A stretch of 64,000 nucleotides of DNA from Stromatinia cepivora (lineage: Eukaryota > Ascomycota > Leotiomycetes > Helotiales > Sclerotiniaceae), in contig RCTD01000034.1 of the NCBI GenBank assembly GCA_014898415.1, forward strand, positions 372,001 to 436,000. Direction: 5' to 3'. Under the pieces are notes generated by a model. The model worked only from the letters and a program-made list of their open reading frames with translations. It searched no databases and was not told the DNA's origin. Position 1 is the stretch's first letter. Every line of letters starts with the position of its first letter. Positions 33,801 through 46,471 of this stretch are shown piece after piece. Position numbers and translations under genes: made by a program.

Positions 33801-36800
33801 ATGCCCGCAAACCAACGAAAGCAGACAAGCCAGTCATCATACTTGCAAACTCCTAGAAACACTGCGCTCCCGTCAACGAAGGATGCTGGAAAGTCCGTAA
33901 TTGCACCCAAGCCCAGTACGAGCGATTCATCCGAGACATTCCTCACCATGGCACAGACTACAACGAAATCAAATGGTCAACCGCCCACCCCTTCCACAAA
34001 TATTAATGGCGTACCTCCTACAGTAAATCGCAAGAAGCAGAAACGAAGGGCGAAACAGGCTGCTAGGGCTGCTGCAGAACAAGCACAAGGCTCTCAGATG
34101 AATGGTGGACCATCTCCTGGCGATGTCAAGAAACAAATGCAGGAACTAGAAGCACGCTTCCGCGAGACAGGGCTAGATGAGCAATATGACGACGACGAAC
34201 AATTCGATCCTGCGGATGATAATGCGTATTATAGCGACGAGGAAGGTGATGCATACTCCGGCTCGTATGGCCATGATGGCTCCTCAACAAATGGTTATGC
34301 GATGCCTGCAACAAACTCCTCGATCAAGAAACAGAAGAAGAAGAAGAAATCGAAGTCTTCGCAGTCGGACAATTCTAATTACGCACACCACGGTCCAAAT
34401 GGTTCATCACATAATCATGTATCGCTACCAATTCCTCTACAGCCCCCACCGAATATGCAGAGAGGGCCGGGCATTTCGAAGGAGAAAATCTGGAATACAT
34501 CATCGCAAGAAGAACGTGAGAGGATAAAGGAATTTTGGTTATCTCTCGGAGAAGACGAGCGCAAATCATTGGTCAAGGTAGAAAAGGATGCCGTACTCAA
34601 GAAAATGAAAGAGCAGCAAAAGCATTCTTGTAGTTGCACAGTCTGTGGTCGCAAGCGCACTGCTATCGAAGAGGAACTAGAAGTACTTTACGATGCATAC
34701 TATGAAGAGCTCGAGCAATATGCAAATCATCAAGGAGGTGACGGTCCTCCACCAATGATGCCACCTCCACGTCGATTTGGCGCCATGAGCGGATTACAGC
34801 CACCCAATCGTTTACCACCAGTTTTTAGTGGGCAGCAACCGTCAAGGGGTAGGATAGTAGAGCAACTTGGCGATGACGAAGATGAAGAGGGTGATGAGGA
34901 GTATAGTGAAGATGATGCGGATGAAGATGATTATAGTGATGAAGAACCCGACGAAATCCCAAGAAGTCACGCCACAGACTTTTTTAATTTTGGTAATAGT
35001 CTCACAGTACAGGGAGGGATTCTTACCGTAGCGGATGATTTACTTAAAAATGATGGAAAGAAATTTATTGAAATGATGGAGCAACTAGCCGAGCGCCGCA
35101 TGGCTCGAGAAGAAGATGCGAAAGAACAGTATGCTAATGCGAATTACGGTCACCCTCCGAACGGTTCCATGCATCCCCATTCCCACGGACACGTCCATAA
35201 TCACCCACCGCCGCCAGAAGAAGACGATTATGACGACGAAGAGGATGACGAAGACGAGTATGATAGCCAGGAAGAGGACTACGATGAAGAGGAGATGGTA
35301 CGTGGAGGACATTATGGCTGATCATCCTGTACTAACACAGCACAGGATTCCATGACTGAAGAACAGCGTATGGAGGAAGGAAGACGGATGTTCCAGATAT
35401 TCGCTGCTCGGATGTTCGAGCAAAGAGTTTTGACAGCCTACAAAGAAAAGGTTGCGAAAGAGAGGCAGCAAAAACTTCTCGAGGAACTTGAGGAAGAAAG
35501 CCGAGCAGATTCTCTGAGGAAAGCCAAGAAGGCTAAAGATGCACAGAAGAAAAAGGAAAAATTACTGGAGAAGAAGCGGGCTCTGGCTGAAGAAAAGGCT
35601 CGGAAGGAAGCCGAAAAAGCGGCCGAAGAGGCTTCTCTTCGAGAAATCGAAGAAAAAAAAGCAGAGGAGCAAAGGCTGAAACGAGAAGAGAATCGAAAGA
35701 AAAAAGAGGCACAGAAAAAGGCCGACGAAGAAGAGCGCGTGCGCAAAGAGGCTGAAAAGCAACGTCGGCTTCAAGAACAAAGAGAACGACAGGCCGAACA
35801 AGAAAGAAAGCAACGTGAAGCCAAAGAGCGAGAGAAAAAGGAGAAAGAGGAGCTAAGGCGACAAGCACTGGAAGCGAAAGAGGTTAAGGAAAAGGAGGCC
35901 AAGGAACGAAGAGAGAAGCACGAGAGAGAGAAGCGAGAAAAGGAAGCGAAAGTTAAGGCTGACAAGGAAGCTAGAGAGTTACAGAAACATGAAGAACTTG
36001 CCGCTCAGCAGGCTGCTGTTCAAGCTGCTCAATCAGCTGCGCAAGCTTCAAGGCGCCCAAATCAAGTGCCTACGCCCAACCTGAGTCATCCCTTAGCTTC
36101 ACCTCATATTTCAGTTGCCATCCCTGCTGTTCCTAAAGCACCGACTCCCATCAAGCTTCGAACAAACTCCCAGCAAGAGAACCACTCAACTATTCCTAGA
36201 ACCCCTTCCGGTAAATATCAGAGCATATCACCAAATTCCATAACTCCTCTACCAAACAGTCCTGGCCCGATAGGTCCGCCTGGAAAAACGCCACTACAAC
36301 ATCCTTTCTTACAACACCCACAAGCTACTTCCCCGATAAATTCTGCGCTAAAAGGACCCCCAGGTATTCCCCAGAGTCCATTCGCTGGTATGCAACCCAT
36401 GCCTGGAGGACTTCAAACAGGACCGCCAATGGTACCCCCAGGTTTCGGACGACCGCATCATGATCCAATGTTCACACATCAGCAACCAATGGGCAGCCAA
36501 TTTCGCCCTTTGCCAATTCCCAATGGAGGCATGCCACAATTTCAACCCGGATTCAATATGCATCATATGCCACAAGGCAGAGGCTTCCCTATGCATGGAC
36601 CACCAGGATTTCCACAACCGTCTCCAAATGGAATGGGTAATATTGGTCAGCTTTTTGGCGCCCCGAAAGAAACACCACCTTCACAGGCTCATTCTCGAAA
36701 CCAATCTGGCTCATTTGATGGATTATCATCGACGACACAGGCTCAGCCTATCGCGAGACCTGCACCCATTGGAAGACCATCTAGTACCGTTCACGGCGCT

Positions 36801-37517
36801 CGTCCTGGTGATAAATCCAGCATTGGTGAACCTGATGAATCAAGTAAACATCTTGGTAGTAGCGCTTTACTAGATGATACTGATGAGCCCTTGAATATCG
36901 GAATGGGCGCACGACGCTCGAGTGCAGCTCCTGGTAATTCCAGCAGGCAAAATTTCCTACCACCTCCGTTTGGTATGGACCGCTCAGATCCAGCGGGCAT
37001 GATGAGCTCTTTTGGCACATGGGGTGCACCACCAAACCCATTTGGCTCCTCTTCTCTACCTGGATCCAATGGTTTTGGCGGAGGATGGAACACAAGTCTC
37101 AATATGAACAACTCGTTCGGGATGCCGCCTTACTTTCGTCCGTCTCAACCCCGTTCGGTAGCTGTGAGATTAATGATCTGTATGGCTTGCCAAAACCTAC
37201 AGACTTCGACTCCAGACGGATGGTTAGATATCGACTCTATCAAGAATGAGGTTGCTCTTCTCAATCCTCCTAGGGAAGAACCAGTTTCTGAGAGGGAACT
37301 TCTCGATATTTGTGACACCGAAGGTAATCAAATGAATGGTGGTGGCACCTTTGAGATCCGTCATTCCAACGGGAAATCTCAAATCCACTACATGAGCGAC
37401 TCCACACCTCATGACTTCCGTGCTGTCGGCGCTCCAGGTGAAATCGGAAGCCCTATTAGTGGGGGAGCATCGAGAAATCCAGGACCTCCTGGCCGAGCTC
37501 CAATTGGTGGATTTTAG
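33801..37517 (+). CDS. nst1: stress response protein Nst1
   Basis: Two exons, 33801-35297 and 35346-37517; 48-nt intron with acceptor CACAG, phase 0; about 1,222 residues. Nst1 is a large low-complexity protein linked to salt tolerance in yeast. Seen here: basic [19 protein letters not shown] near residue 75, [20 protein letters not shown], a [18 protein letters not shown] motif, very acidic runs before the intron, then [20 protein letters not shown] and [17 protein letters not shown] charged helix of about 190 residues (Lys/Glu/Arg-rich, probable coiled coil) follows, then a Pro/Gly/Met-rich tail and a C-terminal domain starting [16 protein letters not shown]. An in-frame ATG at 33948 ([10 protein letters not shown]) is an alternative start. 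Confidence 0.93.
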
Positions 37518-40500
37518 TGGATATATCTAGCCTAGCTTCTTTTCGCTATCCAATTCTCATAATTCGAGCATTACACGTTCGGTATTTTGGAGCTTACTTG
37601 TGTGTCCGTGCTTCTTTCTTCTCATGTTGATGTAAGATTTGCATGGCTGGGCATCGACCAGACAAAAGTCCAAATGTGGCACTCTTCATGAATTCGCTTA
37701 CCTTTCTTCATTTTTCTTTCTGCCGGTCGGTCTTCTCTGGTCTCCCTTGATTGGGGAGGAGGAATCAATCAATCAATACCTAGTGGCGTTATTACGCTGA
37801 ATTATTTTTGCCTGCTTCGTAATCGAAGAGGTGAATATCGAATACCAACATTTTTTCAGTGTTCTAATGCATATGTTCTTGCTCTGTTGTACTTTTTGTT
37901 GGCCTCGCTTGCGTGCACTTAACCCCCTACTTAGCAAATACCTGTTGGTGTAGAGTGCAGTAGTTGTGAAAAATTGAGAGGGACAATATTGTGATCTTCT
38001 AACATTATTTTCGTATAAAGTCGTTTTGCTAATCTGTGATATAGTATTTGATGTCGGGATTCAGTACCATTCTTCAACCAGAATTTGGGCCAAAATTAGG
38101 TATATTGGTTCTGCTTTCTTTACACACCAAACATGCCTATGTGTACTCACTCGTGTTGGATTGGGAAGATGGATTAGTGCAACAATGTTATGCTTCACAA
38201 TGATCTCAATAACTAGTACTTTGGAGAATTTGCCACCATTCACCTCAGCATCCCCACTTATCTCTCCTCATCTCGAGATCACATTCCTACATACCCTTAT
38301 TCATACAAAAATTATTATCTCAAATTCATATGGTGCATCCGGAGGCACGGCTACCGCATTATGTTAAATGATCTGAGAGCTTAATCAACATGCCAATTCC
38401 TTTCGCCATTATCGTCCACCTATTCAATATACTACCCTGGGCATTCTTTCGTTCTTCCCTCTTCACGTAATTACTCCTCGCGCATAGTCAATATTCATAT
38501 ATGAAAGCACATAGATGGGTGCTTAAGAATGATAACGAAAATGAAGGAAAGAGTGGTGAGGAAAGAGTGGTGAGGAAAGAGTGGTGAGGAAAGAGTGGTG
38601 AGGAAAGAGTGGTGAGGAAAGGGATCTGAGCGCTTATGTATATCTAAATTGGTATTTTGAGGCTCGAGCTTGGACCGTGGTCATGGCTGCGGGTGATGCA
38701 TGCGAGATTATCAGTGGGACTGTAACATACGGCTGCGGTGACACGGGAGGGTGAACTGCGTGAACAGGAAAAAAGTGTATGCTGGATGGAGGTGAGTTTG
38801 AGAAAGAAAGGCAAAGCAGACAAACAAGCAAAAATGATTCATATCACCCGCAGCAGATTTATGGAGAATGTGGGGGTGGATTGGATGGACAATGCGTGTA
38901 ATTTGAGGGTGGGTCTGTCTTTGGGATGCGCGCCTCAAGTGGAAATGGACTTTTGGTGATCAGTGGATGGGCTAGGATGGTTGGTGCGGGACGAAAAGTC
39001 GATGATTGAGATGGTTGAAAAATTGGTGGTGCGTCCTCGCTGTGTGGAATATGCACGTTTTTCACGGGAAAATTCTTCATTCGATTATTACATCATTGAA
39101 ATTAGCCATTTTTTCGATACTCACTATCTTTTACTGTTGAATCCGCCGTCAGAACTTCCCGTGGTCGGATTTTTCGACTAGGAATCAGAGCAAAAATCAT
39201 TGGGCTGCCCAATATACCTGTGCTGGAGCCCATCGAGGTATTGAGACAAACGCCGAAGGGTCAACAGGATCTCCGAAGCAGCACTGACTGTCCTTGATTA
39301 TCAGGACTTACTATCCGAACAGCCCTGGGGACATTGAATCTCCTCACGCTGGTCAATTTCTTGCCGACCAATAACTTCAGGACAAGGCATACATTTTCCA
39401 TGCGAAGAACCAATCTCGGGATCAACACAATTGCGGAGACGTTCCAATTGAGTTTACTTCCTGAGACAAGATTCCCAACTGTGCATAGAGGATTCGACTT
39501 CCACGTGTCTGATAACCTTACATCCTTCAAATTATCAGGAGTGGCATGCACATTCGTAAAAAGCTTCCAGAAATCCGGTTTTCAAATCCTAATGAACGGG
39601 TCACCTATACGGTTGCCTGTCAACGTTCGAACAGGGTTGTAGATCCCGAATTGAGGCCGCGAAATTTTGCAAATGAGAAGAGCGCATCTGTAGTAAAAGC
39701 TGTGCAAATGATATTCCTGCTGTTTGTTACCAACATAGCGAGAATAGATATCATTTCTTATTGTGGGTACGATGCTGGTTTCTTTGGTGATCTGATGCGG
39801 ATTTCTTTGGCCTGGAATGTTATCAAAGAATGGAACGAGTTGCTAAATTTAGAACGGGGAATAATTGTTGGTGTTAATCATCAAATGTAAGGTTAAGATC
39901 AACATCTTTTTCCTCTTTTTAACGAAAATCTCGATGGCCATTTCGTTATGATGGCATTTTGGAAAGCACGGTACAATATAAACCGGCCAGAGGAATACTC
40001 ACGGTCACCAAGCAATGGCTTCTCTAAATTTTTGAAACTTGTTCCTGTTTTTATGTTTTCCTCCACAGAGTTGGTAGTTTTTGAAGGATTAGAGGTCCTG
40101 TCGGACAGGTGGCCCAATCGGAAGGACCAGACCTCATGCAGGCATTTGACAAGGACTCAATGGTGGTCGGTTATGCATGTAACCATACATCCACGTGTGG
40201 TGCCGGGGTTGTAGGTTGTTTGGACGGAGCAGATCATTGATTAGTACCAGTAAAAGGATCTTCGTCTAATTTTCAATATCGTTAGATCATACGATTAGTG
40301 AACAACTTATGTTTACTTTTTTTTCCCGTATGCGAACAAGTGTTCAAGGAATTCGCAAATCATTGTCAAAGATTTGAGTTTTTACTATTGATTCTTCAGG
40401 CGTTCCCGGCCCCTATTTGATCAATTGCGCCATTCATTTCAGCTCCCACAGATCACATCTTCAAACGAGGACTTCAAACAAATTCTTCAATAGCATCACC

Positions 40501-41280
40501 ACAATACCCCATTATCTACCTAGATATGTACGGTAAACCATCCAACCTTCACGGCGTTTACACTCCATTGCCCCTGCAAACACAACCACAACTTTATTCC
40601 TGTGAGGCTGCGACCCTGCGGCGTGAATGTGACATCGATTACTCCAAGGACGCGTAGCCACAGGCCAGGACATCATGGCTTTCCAGCTTACGCTATGCGC
40701 TTGTTAAGAGCTTCCCTGGAAAAGTGTACGGAAAGTAGAAAAATGGGAGTGGGAGTTACTAGGATTGCGTGGGGGTTCAGCCTAGGATGGGTCGGACCAA
40801 TAGGGTTAGATGAAGGGGACGGATTATGGAGATGAAGATACCGGTTGTGCCTTGAAATTTGGAGGATCAGACACTTGAATTTTTCGGGCTCGATAGTCTA
40901 CTTGATAGTGTCCCTGAATGAGGGTCTCCTGTTTTTTCCTCGGTCCTTCCGGATGTTAACCACTAAGAAACTACTTTCTGTTGAAGAATATCTATCCGAA
41001 GATTTCCTGTGGTACTTTTTTTTGTGCTCTCTTTTTACGATTTTGCGAAGTATCTTACTTATCTCTTTCTACCTTTCGTGTGTTTAATTCGGATATGCTT
41101 CGAACAATATTCTTAACAGTAGGCACGTGAATTGAGCAGAGCGAAATCTAGTGATCGACTAATGCACGAAAAGAGCTATCATTGTGATTCCTCCGAAGCT
41201 CCTTTTAGTCAAAGGGATTCCAGCAATCGGTCGTACGGAAAGAAATAGTCTGATTTCGGAAATATATAAATAATACAACG
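37518..41280. other. 3.8-kb spacer with a minisatellite and doubtful frames
   Basis: No recognised gene. A 14-bp tandem repeat lies at 38546-38620. Around 39,250-39,720 both strands are largely open; the minus-strand reading has protein-like composition with one internal TGA. The part from 40,300 to 41,280 is the upstream region of the 7TM gene. Confidence 0.5.
38546..38620. repeat. 14-bp tandem repeat, five copies
   Basis: GGAAAGAGTGGTGA is repeated five times without a mismatch and is followed by a partial copy (GGAAA). Perfect identity suggests recent expansion. Confidence 0.97.
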
Positions 41281-42839
41281 ATGGACACACAAGCAACCGC
41301 AGCACAATTCCCACCCGGATACCTCGAAAGTTATAACGGTCACCCACTCTTCGCTACTTGTGTCAGTTGTATTGTATTGGATGTTTTCTTCGTTCTTGTG
41401 AGATTCCTTTCGAGATGGGTGCACAATACACCGAGGGGATGGGACGATTTTCTTATGGTACCTGGGTTGATATTTTCGGTGTTGCTTGCCGCTCAGGGGC
41501 TCGGTATGTATATCGCTTTACATTCTTTACACTTTACGCCTCATTTTAGATGAATCCATATCTAACAAGCATTCCTTCAAGTCGGAATAAATTACTGCGG
41601 AGTAGGCTACCACGTCGAAGCCATCGAGCTCAACGACCCCTCAGAACTCGTCTCCCTCTCTAAACTCCTGATCTTTTTCCCCGCCACTTACGCCATCGCC
41701 GTAACCTTCCCCAAACTATCCATTCTAGCCATGTATCTCCGCATTTTCACCGTTCCCTTCTATCGCATGGTAACTTACACCGTTATCTACATAATCGTCG
41801 TTTCTTCCACCATTTTATTCATGATGATGCTTTTCCAATGCACACCGGTGAATTATTTCTGGGATAAAACTATCCCGGGAGAATGTCATTTGAATATTGA
41901 AAAGCTTTTTTTATATGCTAGTTTGCCGAACATTATTACAGATATCCTTATGTTGATGTTGCCGCTGCCGTTTGTTTTCAGGCTGAATATGACGAAGAAG
42001 ATGAAGGTTGGGTTGGGTATCACGTTGCTTACCGGATCGAGGTAATTATTACCATCCCATCTCCCATTGTTCCCTTTTCCCATCCCCCAAAACCTAAAAT
42101 TGGAATCTAACATCCAAAAAGCGGTCTTGCAACCTCCGTCCTCCGCTTCGTCACTTTCGAACACCAGTCAATTTTCCCCGACACGCCCCGTGCAGCAGTG
42201 AATCTAGCCCTCTACACCGTCCTCGAAACAAGCATGTATTTAATTGCTGCTTGTCTCCCCGCCTGTCGACCCCTCTTCAACATTCTCCGTCACCCATCTC
42301 GAAATATGCAAAAGAATGATGACCAAAAATGTGCACTACATTCACCTTGTGTCAATACAAGAAATGTCCATGATGACATCGAATTGCAACGAACTAACGA
42401 CGGAAGCGGGAGTGAAAGTGGGAATTGGGGTAGATGTCGTGGGCTCGGCGAGGGTTTCCGAGGTATGCAAGGTCGATTTAAGAGGTTGGGTTCGGATGCT
42501 GGGTTATTTCTAGGGAGGAGCAGGGAAACATCACCTCATTCCCAACCTCCTCAATCCCAATCTCATCCCTCTCAACCCCAGCAAGAACGTGATCCGGACC
42601 GACAATTCACCGATCAAGCCGAGGGCCGCTTCGGACTCGGACTCCACAAACTCCGTTCTAGGTCCCGAGAAAGAATATTCAAACACTCATTTCGCACGCC
42701 AGAACGCGTACATATAGCTGATATGCACGTGGGACATGTGCAGCAGGATGAGGGCCATGAGGGCCCAAAATCACCGGAGAGAAAGGGGATTAGGATTAAA
42801 CAGGAATTTGATGTTTATTATGATCAGCCGGCTTTATGA
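41281..42839 (+). CDS. PTH11/SAT4-type seven-helix membrane protein
   Basis: Three exons: 41281-41503, 41582-42041 and 42122-42839; introns 78 and 80 nt; 466 residues. The architecture is that of the fungal rhodopsin-like (SAT4, DUF3425-adjacent) family: a short outer N-terminus, seven hydrophobic helices and a long cytosolic tail. Family marks are GWDDFLMVPGLIFSVLLAAQG, the segment GINYCGVGYHVEAI after intron 1, KLSILAMYLRIF, the block CTPVNYFWDKTIPGECH and the pair LPNIITDILMLMLPLP. The tail (about 190 residues) is rich in Arg, Ser, Gln and His. No CFEM domain is present, unlike the Magnaporthe Pth11 receptor. A surface-sensing role is known for only a few members, so the ligand here is unknown. 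Confidence 0.88.
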
Positions 42840-43596
42840 TGTGTGGGGGTTGGGATAGAGGGGATTTTAAAGAGGAGGCTTTTCAAAAGGGTGCTTCTTT
42901 CTGCGATTTCGCATAGTGTATTAAGTATATTGGGCGTTCTTTTTGAGATATTGATATTGGGGCGATGGCATTGCCGCATTGGGTGGTGTTTGGATAAACA
43001 TACATTTGGTGGTTTTGTGCATGTTGCGTGGGTGCATATTTTGATACCATGGAGGCGGTGGTCAGTTAGTCAGTTCATACCTATATACAATAAAGTTAAT
43101 GGAAATGATTAATGTATATATTTGCTAGCTCCCTCTTGAGAATCATCAAGTGATTGTGTGTGTGTGTAGTGAACTGTGAACTTTGTAAGGTTCATCCAAT
43201 GATACTTTTGTATTGCCCAAGCTACTTAGATATAGTTGTTAGTCAGACAATTTGAGCAGGCGTTTACTTTCTAGGTAGTTAAGCGCCAGTAGTATCTTCT
43301 TGAAGGGATTCTCATCACTTTAGAGATGATATATAGTAGTTAATTATAATAAATGAAATTACTGTACAAATTAATGATTATCGATTACTCGAGTTATATT
43401 CGAGGCAAAAGAAGTTCAGCAATATGAAAGCGGTGACTAAATTAGGTTTAGACCATTAAATTGCTGGTGGACGTGCTTAAATAATATTGATTGATGGCCC
43501 TAAGGCTGCCACAAGCTTTTACGTACCTCGGGAAAGTGAGAATTCTTTCCTTTGATAAAAACATATCACAACAAGAACATGAGGCTGTCGTAAAGT
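42840..43596. other. spacer between the 7TM and NYN genes
   Basis: AT-rich, 757 bases, with a short GT run at 43155-43168. The last part is the promoter of the next gene. No coding signal. Confidence 0.5.
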
Positions 43597-44871
43597 ATGA
43601 AGTCTCTTACCAAGTCAAGACATCTCTTTGCCTCGAGCTTTCTCCTCAATAAACCATTTATCTCTTTCTTATACCCCCGCTTTCAACATGCGATCATACC
43701 TGCACGGCGCTTCATAACCACTGAGTCAGAATCTTCCAATTCATCTCCAGAACCAGCTACGGCTCTATTAGCTTTGAATGATGCTGAAAAACAAGAAAAA
43801 ATCTCTCAATCTCCTCGCCAGAAAGTAATCGTACTCTGGGACCTGGACAACAAACGACCAACCGATTCTCTCAATCCGTACGAAGCAGTGCAAAACATTC
43901 GCGCATTTGCCTCCCGCTTCGGCGAGGTAATCAGCATCGCCGCCTTCGCCAACCGAGATGGAATGTCCTTCGTGCCGCCCGAAATTAGAGAGTTACGCAA
44001 AGATCTTAAAGAATACTACAAGCTGGAAGAGGAAATGCACAGGAAGCATAAGATCAAACCTGAGACGCCCTATGTATGTGGTGTGTGCGGTAATAAAAAG
44101 AAAACTCATGCGGATTTAGTCAAACATTTTGAGACGCTACATACAAGAGAGAGAAGAAAGAAGATGAATAGAGTAAACCAATTTAAGGGTGCAAAGCGGA
44201 AGAAGCTTTTGGCGAAGATGTTACCCATAGGGAAAACTTATAAGTATAAAGAGGCGGCTGTGGGGGTTATCACTCCCGCTGACCGGTATAGACTCGATAC
44301 TGAGCTTCGACGCGCGGGGGTCATGGTAAATCTTGTGAAATCGGTTCGGCAGGCTGCGGATGCATCGCTGATGTCATATGCAATGGAGATGGCGAAGAAA
44401 AAGGGGAAGTCGTATGATTGGTTGATATTGATATCGGATGATACGGATTTTTGGTCTATGGTGAACGTTGCCTCGCTGGAAAAGGGTGTGGGGACGATTG
44501 TGGTGGGGGATAAGAGGTATGGAGGAAAGAAGAAACTGGCGAGGGCGGCGTGTGCGTGGATACCATGGGATATGCTTGAGACGGGGTGTATAGATAGGGA
44601 TGTTGTTGAGGGGGCATTTGCACATACTGCGCTGGCAGAGACAAGAGGGAAAGCGAGAAGAATAAGGCAGATGAAGGAGATTTTTGGTGTGCGTGAGCAG
44701 GATGGGGATGGTGTATCACATGCGAGCATCTCTTCCTCCGATGGAAACATCGATGACCAGGAGGATGTTTTAGACGACGACATCTCAATCCAAGATGACT
44801 TCGAGCTCTCCGAAACCTTCAACCCGGACTCGGATCTATTCAACCCCTCATCACTGGGCATACCACGATGA
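43597..44871 (+). CDS. NYN-domain protein with C2H2 finger, probably mitochondrial
   Basis: Single-exon gene of 424 residues. The first ~40 residues are basic and rich in Ser, Leu and Phe with no acidic residue (MKSLTKSRHLFASSF.., ending near PARRFITTE), a good mitochondrial targeting signal. A NYN (PIN-like nuclease) fold follows. It starts at VIVLWDLDNKRP (about residue 76), which supplies the first Asp, and closes with LILISDDTDFWSMV (about residue 286), which supplies the later acidic residues. A C2H2-like finger (CGVCGNKKKTHADLVKHFETLH, about residues 161-181) and a basic stretch are inserted in the middle. The C-terminus is acidic. NYN domains cut RNA, so a mitochondrial RNase or RNA-binding role is a reasonable inference. 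I know of no characterised fungal orthologue. Confidence 0.85.
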   Translation: MKSLTKSRHLFASSFLLNKPFISFLYPRFQHAIIPARRFITTESESSNSSPEPATALLALNDAEKQEKISQSPRQKVIVLWDLDNKRPTDSLNPYEAVQNIRAFASRFGEVISIAAFANRDGMSFVPPEIRELRKDLKEYYKLEEEMHRKHKIKPETPYVCGVCGNKKKTHADLVKHFETLHTRERRKKMNRVNQFKGAKRKKLLAKMLPIGKTYKYKEAAVGVITPADRYRLDTELRRAGVMVNLVKSVRQAADASLMSYAMEMAKKKGKSYDWLILISDDTDFWSMVNVASLEKGVGTIVVGDKRYGGKKKLARAACAWIPWDMLETGCIDRDVVEGAFAHTALAETRGKARRIRQMKEIFGVREQDGDGVSHASISSSDGNIDDQEDVLDDDISIQDDFELSETFNPDSDLFNPSSLGIPR

Positions 44872-46433
44872 ATTTTTGTACTCATCAAAGTGGTTTTATA
44901 GCAGAGAACTGATGCCGAGGCATATAAACTATTGCAATAAGCTCCCTACAAGTGGACTAAATGAAATCTATAATATAAGACGTCGTTCTTATTGTTCGAA
45001 TTCCACTCCTGATACCTCGACTCCACTCTTATCCGCAGCATTTCGACCTTCATGCACATTCTGGAATGTGATGAAGAGTTGACGTGAGGCACTTGAGATC
45101 CTCGCCATCTTCGTTGCCTTCTAACTGACTTCTACACAACAAGTTCATTTCTCGACTTCTTTGTGAATATCGTTCTACCCCTCATTAACACCATGATATT
45201 CTATCTTCTAACTATTTACTCCGTACAAATCAATAAAATAACAGGCATATACAAAAATAATATACACGACCACTGTAGCATTAATCCTGGCAAAAATTCA
45301 ATTAACTCCCTCCTATTCAATCACATCAAAGAGCCCTATAACCAAACTTCACATCACGCGCAGTGAATTATAAACCCCGCTATTATCATCATTCTTCTTC
45401 TTTCTCACATTACCTAGGTATTTAAAGTAGCCCTTGTCCCCAATTCTCTAATTTACAATATTGGAGGTCTGCCGGGTTTTCTTTGTATCATAGCTTACAG
45501 GTCTGATTTGTTTGTTTTGTTGCTTATGTGCGAATAATTGTGGGTTTTGGGGGTTTTGAGAGGAGATTGAGGGGAGATTGAGGGGAGATTAGTAGGGAGG
45601 GTTATTGGCTCTAGACTTCTAGAGGTTTCTGGGTAGGTTATTTGTGTGTATAGGTAGGTAGGTAGGTAGGTATTATTTAGTAAGTTTTGGAGGGAGGGAA
45701 GGTTTAGATTAGAGTAGATTGGAGTAGAGTAGAGTAGTGTAGTGTTGTTGGAGATTTGGATGATAGTGAGAATGGGAGTGAGAGTGATAATGACATTAAT
45801 AAAACAATAAATAACAATAAGAATCATGAAAGAATAACAACACGAAAAAGTGATGATAATAACTGCTATTCTCCCATGGTCAAAATATCTCAACCCCTTG
45901 TCTTTTTTTCGTGCTACGATTTTCAATATTTCCCTGCGTTTATGGTGTATAGGTTATGTGCTTTCATCTACGACCCTGTTATTGTATTTTTGTGGTGTGG
46001 TGATGTATTTGGTTTATTTTTTGAGATTAGGAAGTTACTTATATAACCCCTTCCTGTTGTAATAGTCCCCAAACAGAAGTTTTCTAAGTGGATATGGTGA
46101 ATAATTATTAATTTGTGAATTTCTGTAGGTTCGATCAGGGAGTTGGAGTATGAGGTGATATTTTCGGACTTCCAAGAAAACAGCTTGGAGATCTAGCGAC
46201 CTTGAAACCGCAGCTTAGTATAGGATGTATGAGAGATTCGCTTGGGAATTGCACGTATTGTTGATTATATCAGACAGGAAAGTAGAGGATTGGTATGTGT
46301 TGATTGGATTGAGCCAGATTTTAATTTTCACTTCGCTTGAATCATGATCATAACTACCTAGTATAGAAGTGTGGAAACGTTGAGGCTTTGGGGTTTTGAT
46401 TGGATTTGAGTTTGTGATGGAGGGGATTGTTTT

Positions 46434-46471
<38 letters not shown>

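Noticed and set aside
35438..35965. Phe/Ser/Leu-rich minus-strand frames that look membrane-like
   Set aside because: Complement of the Lys/Glu-rich coiled-coil part of nst1.
44238..44888. 216-codon minus-strand frame
   Set aside because: Antisense shadow of the NYN-domain gene.
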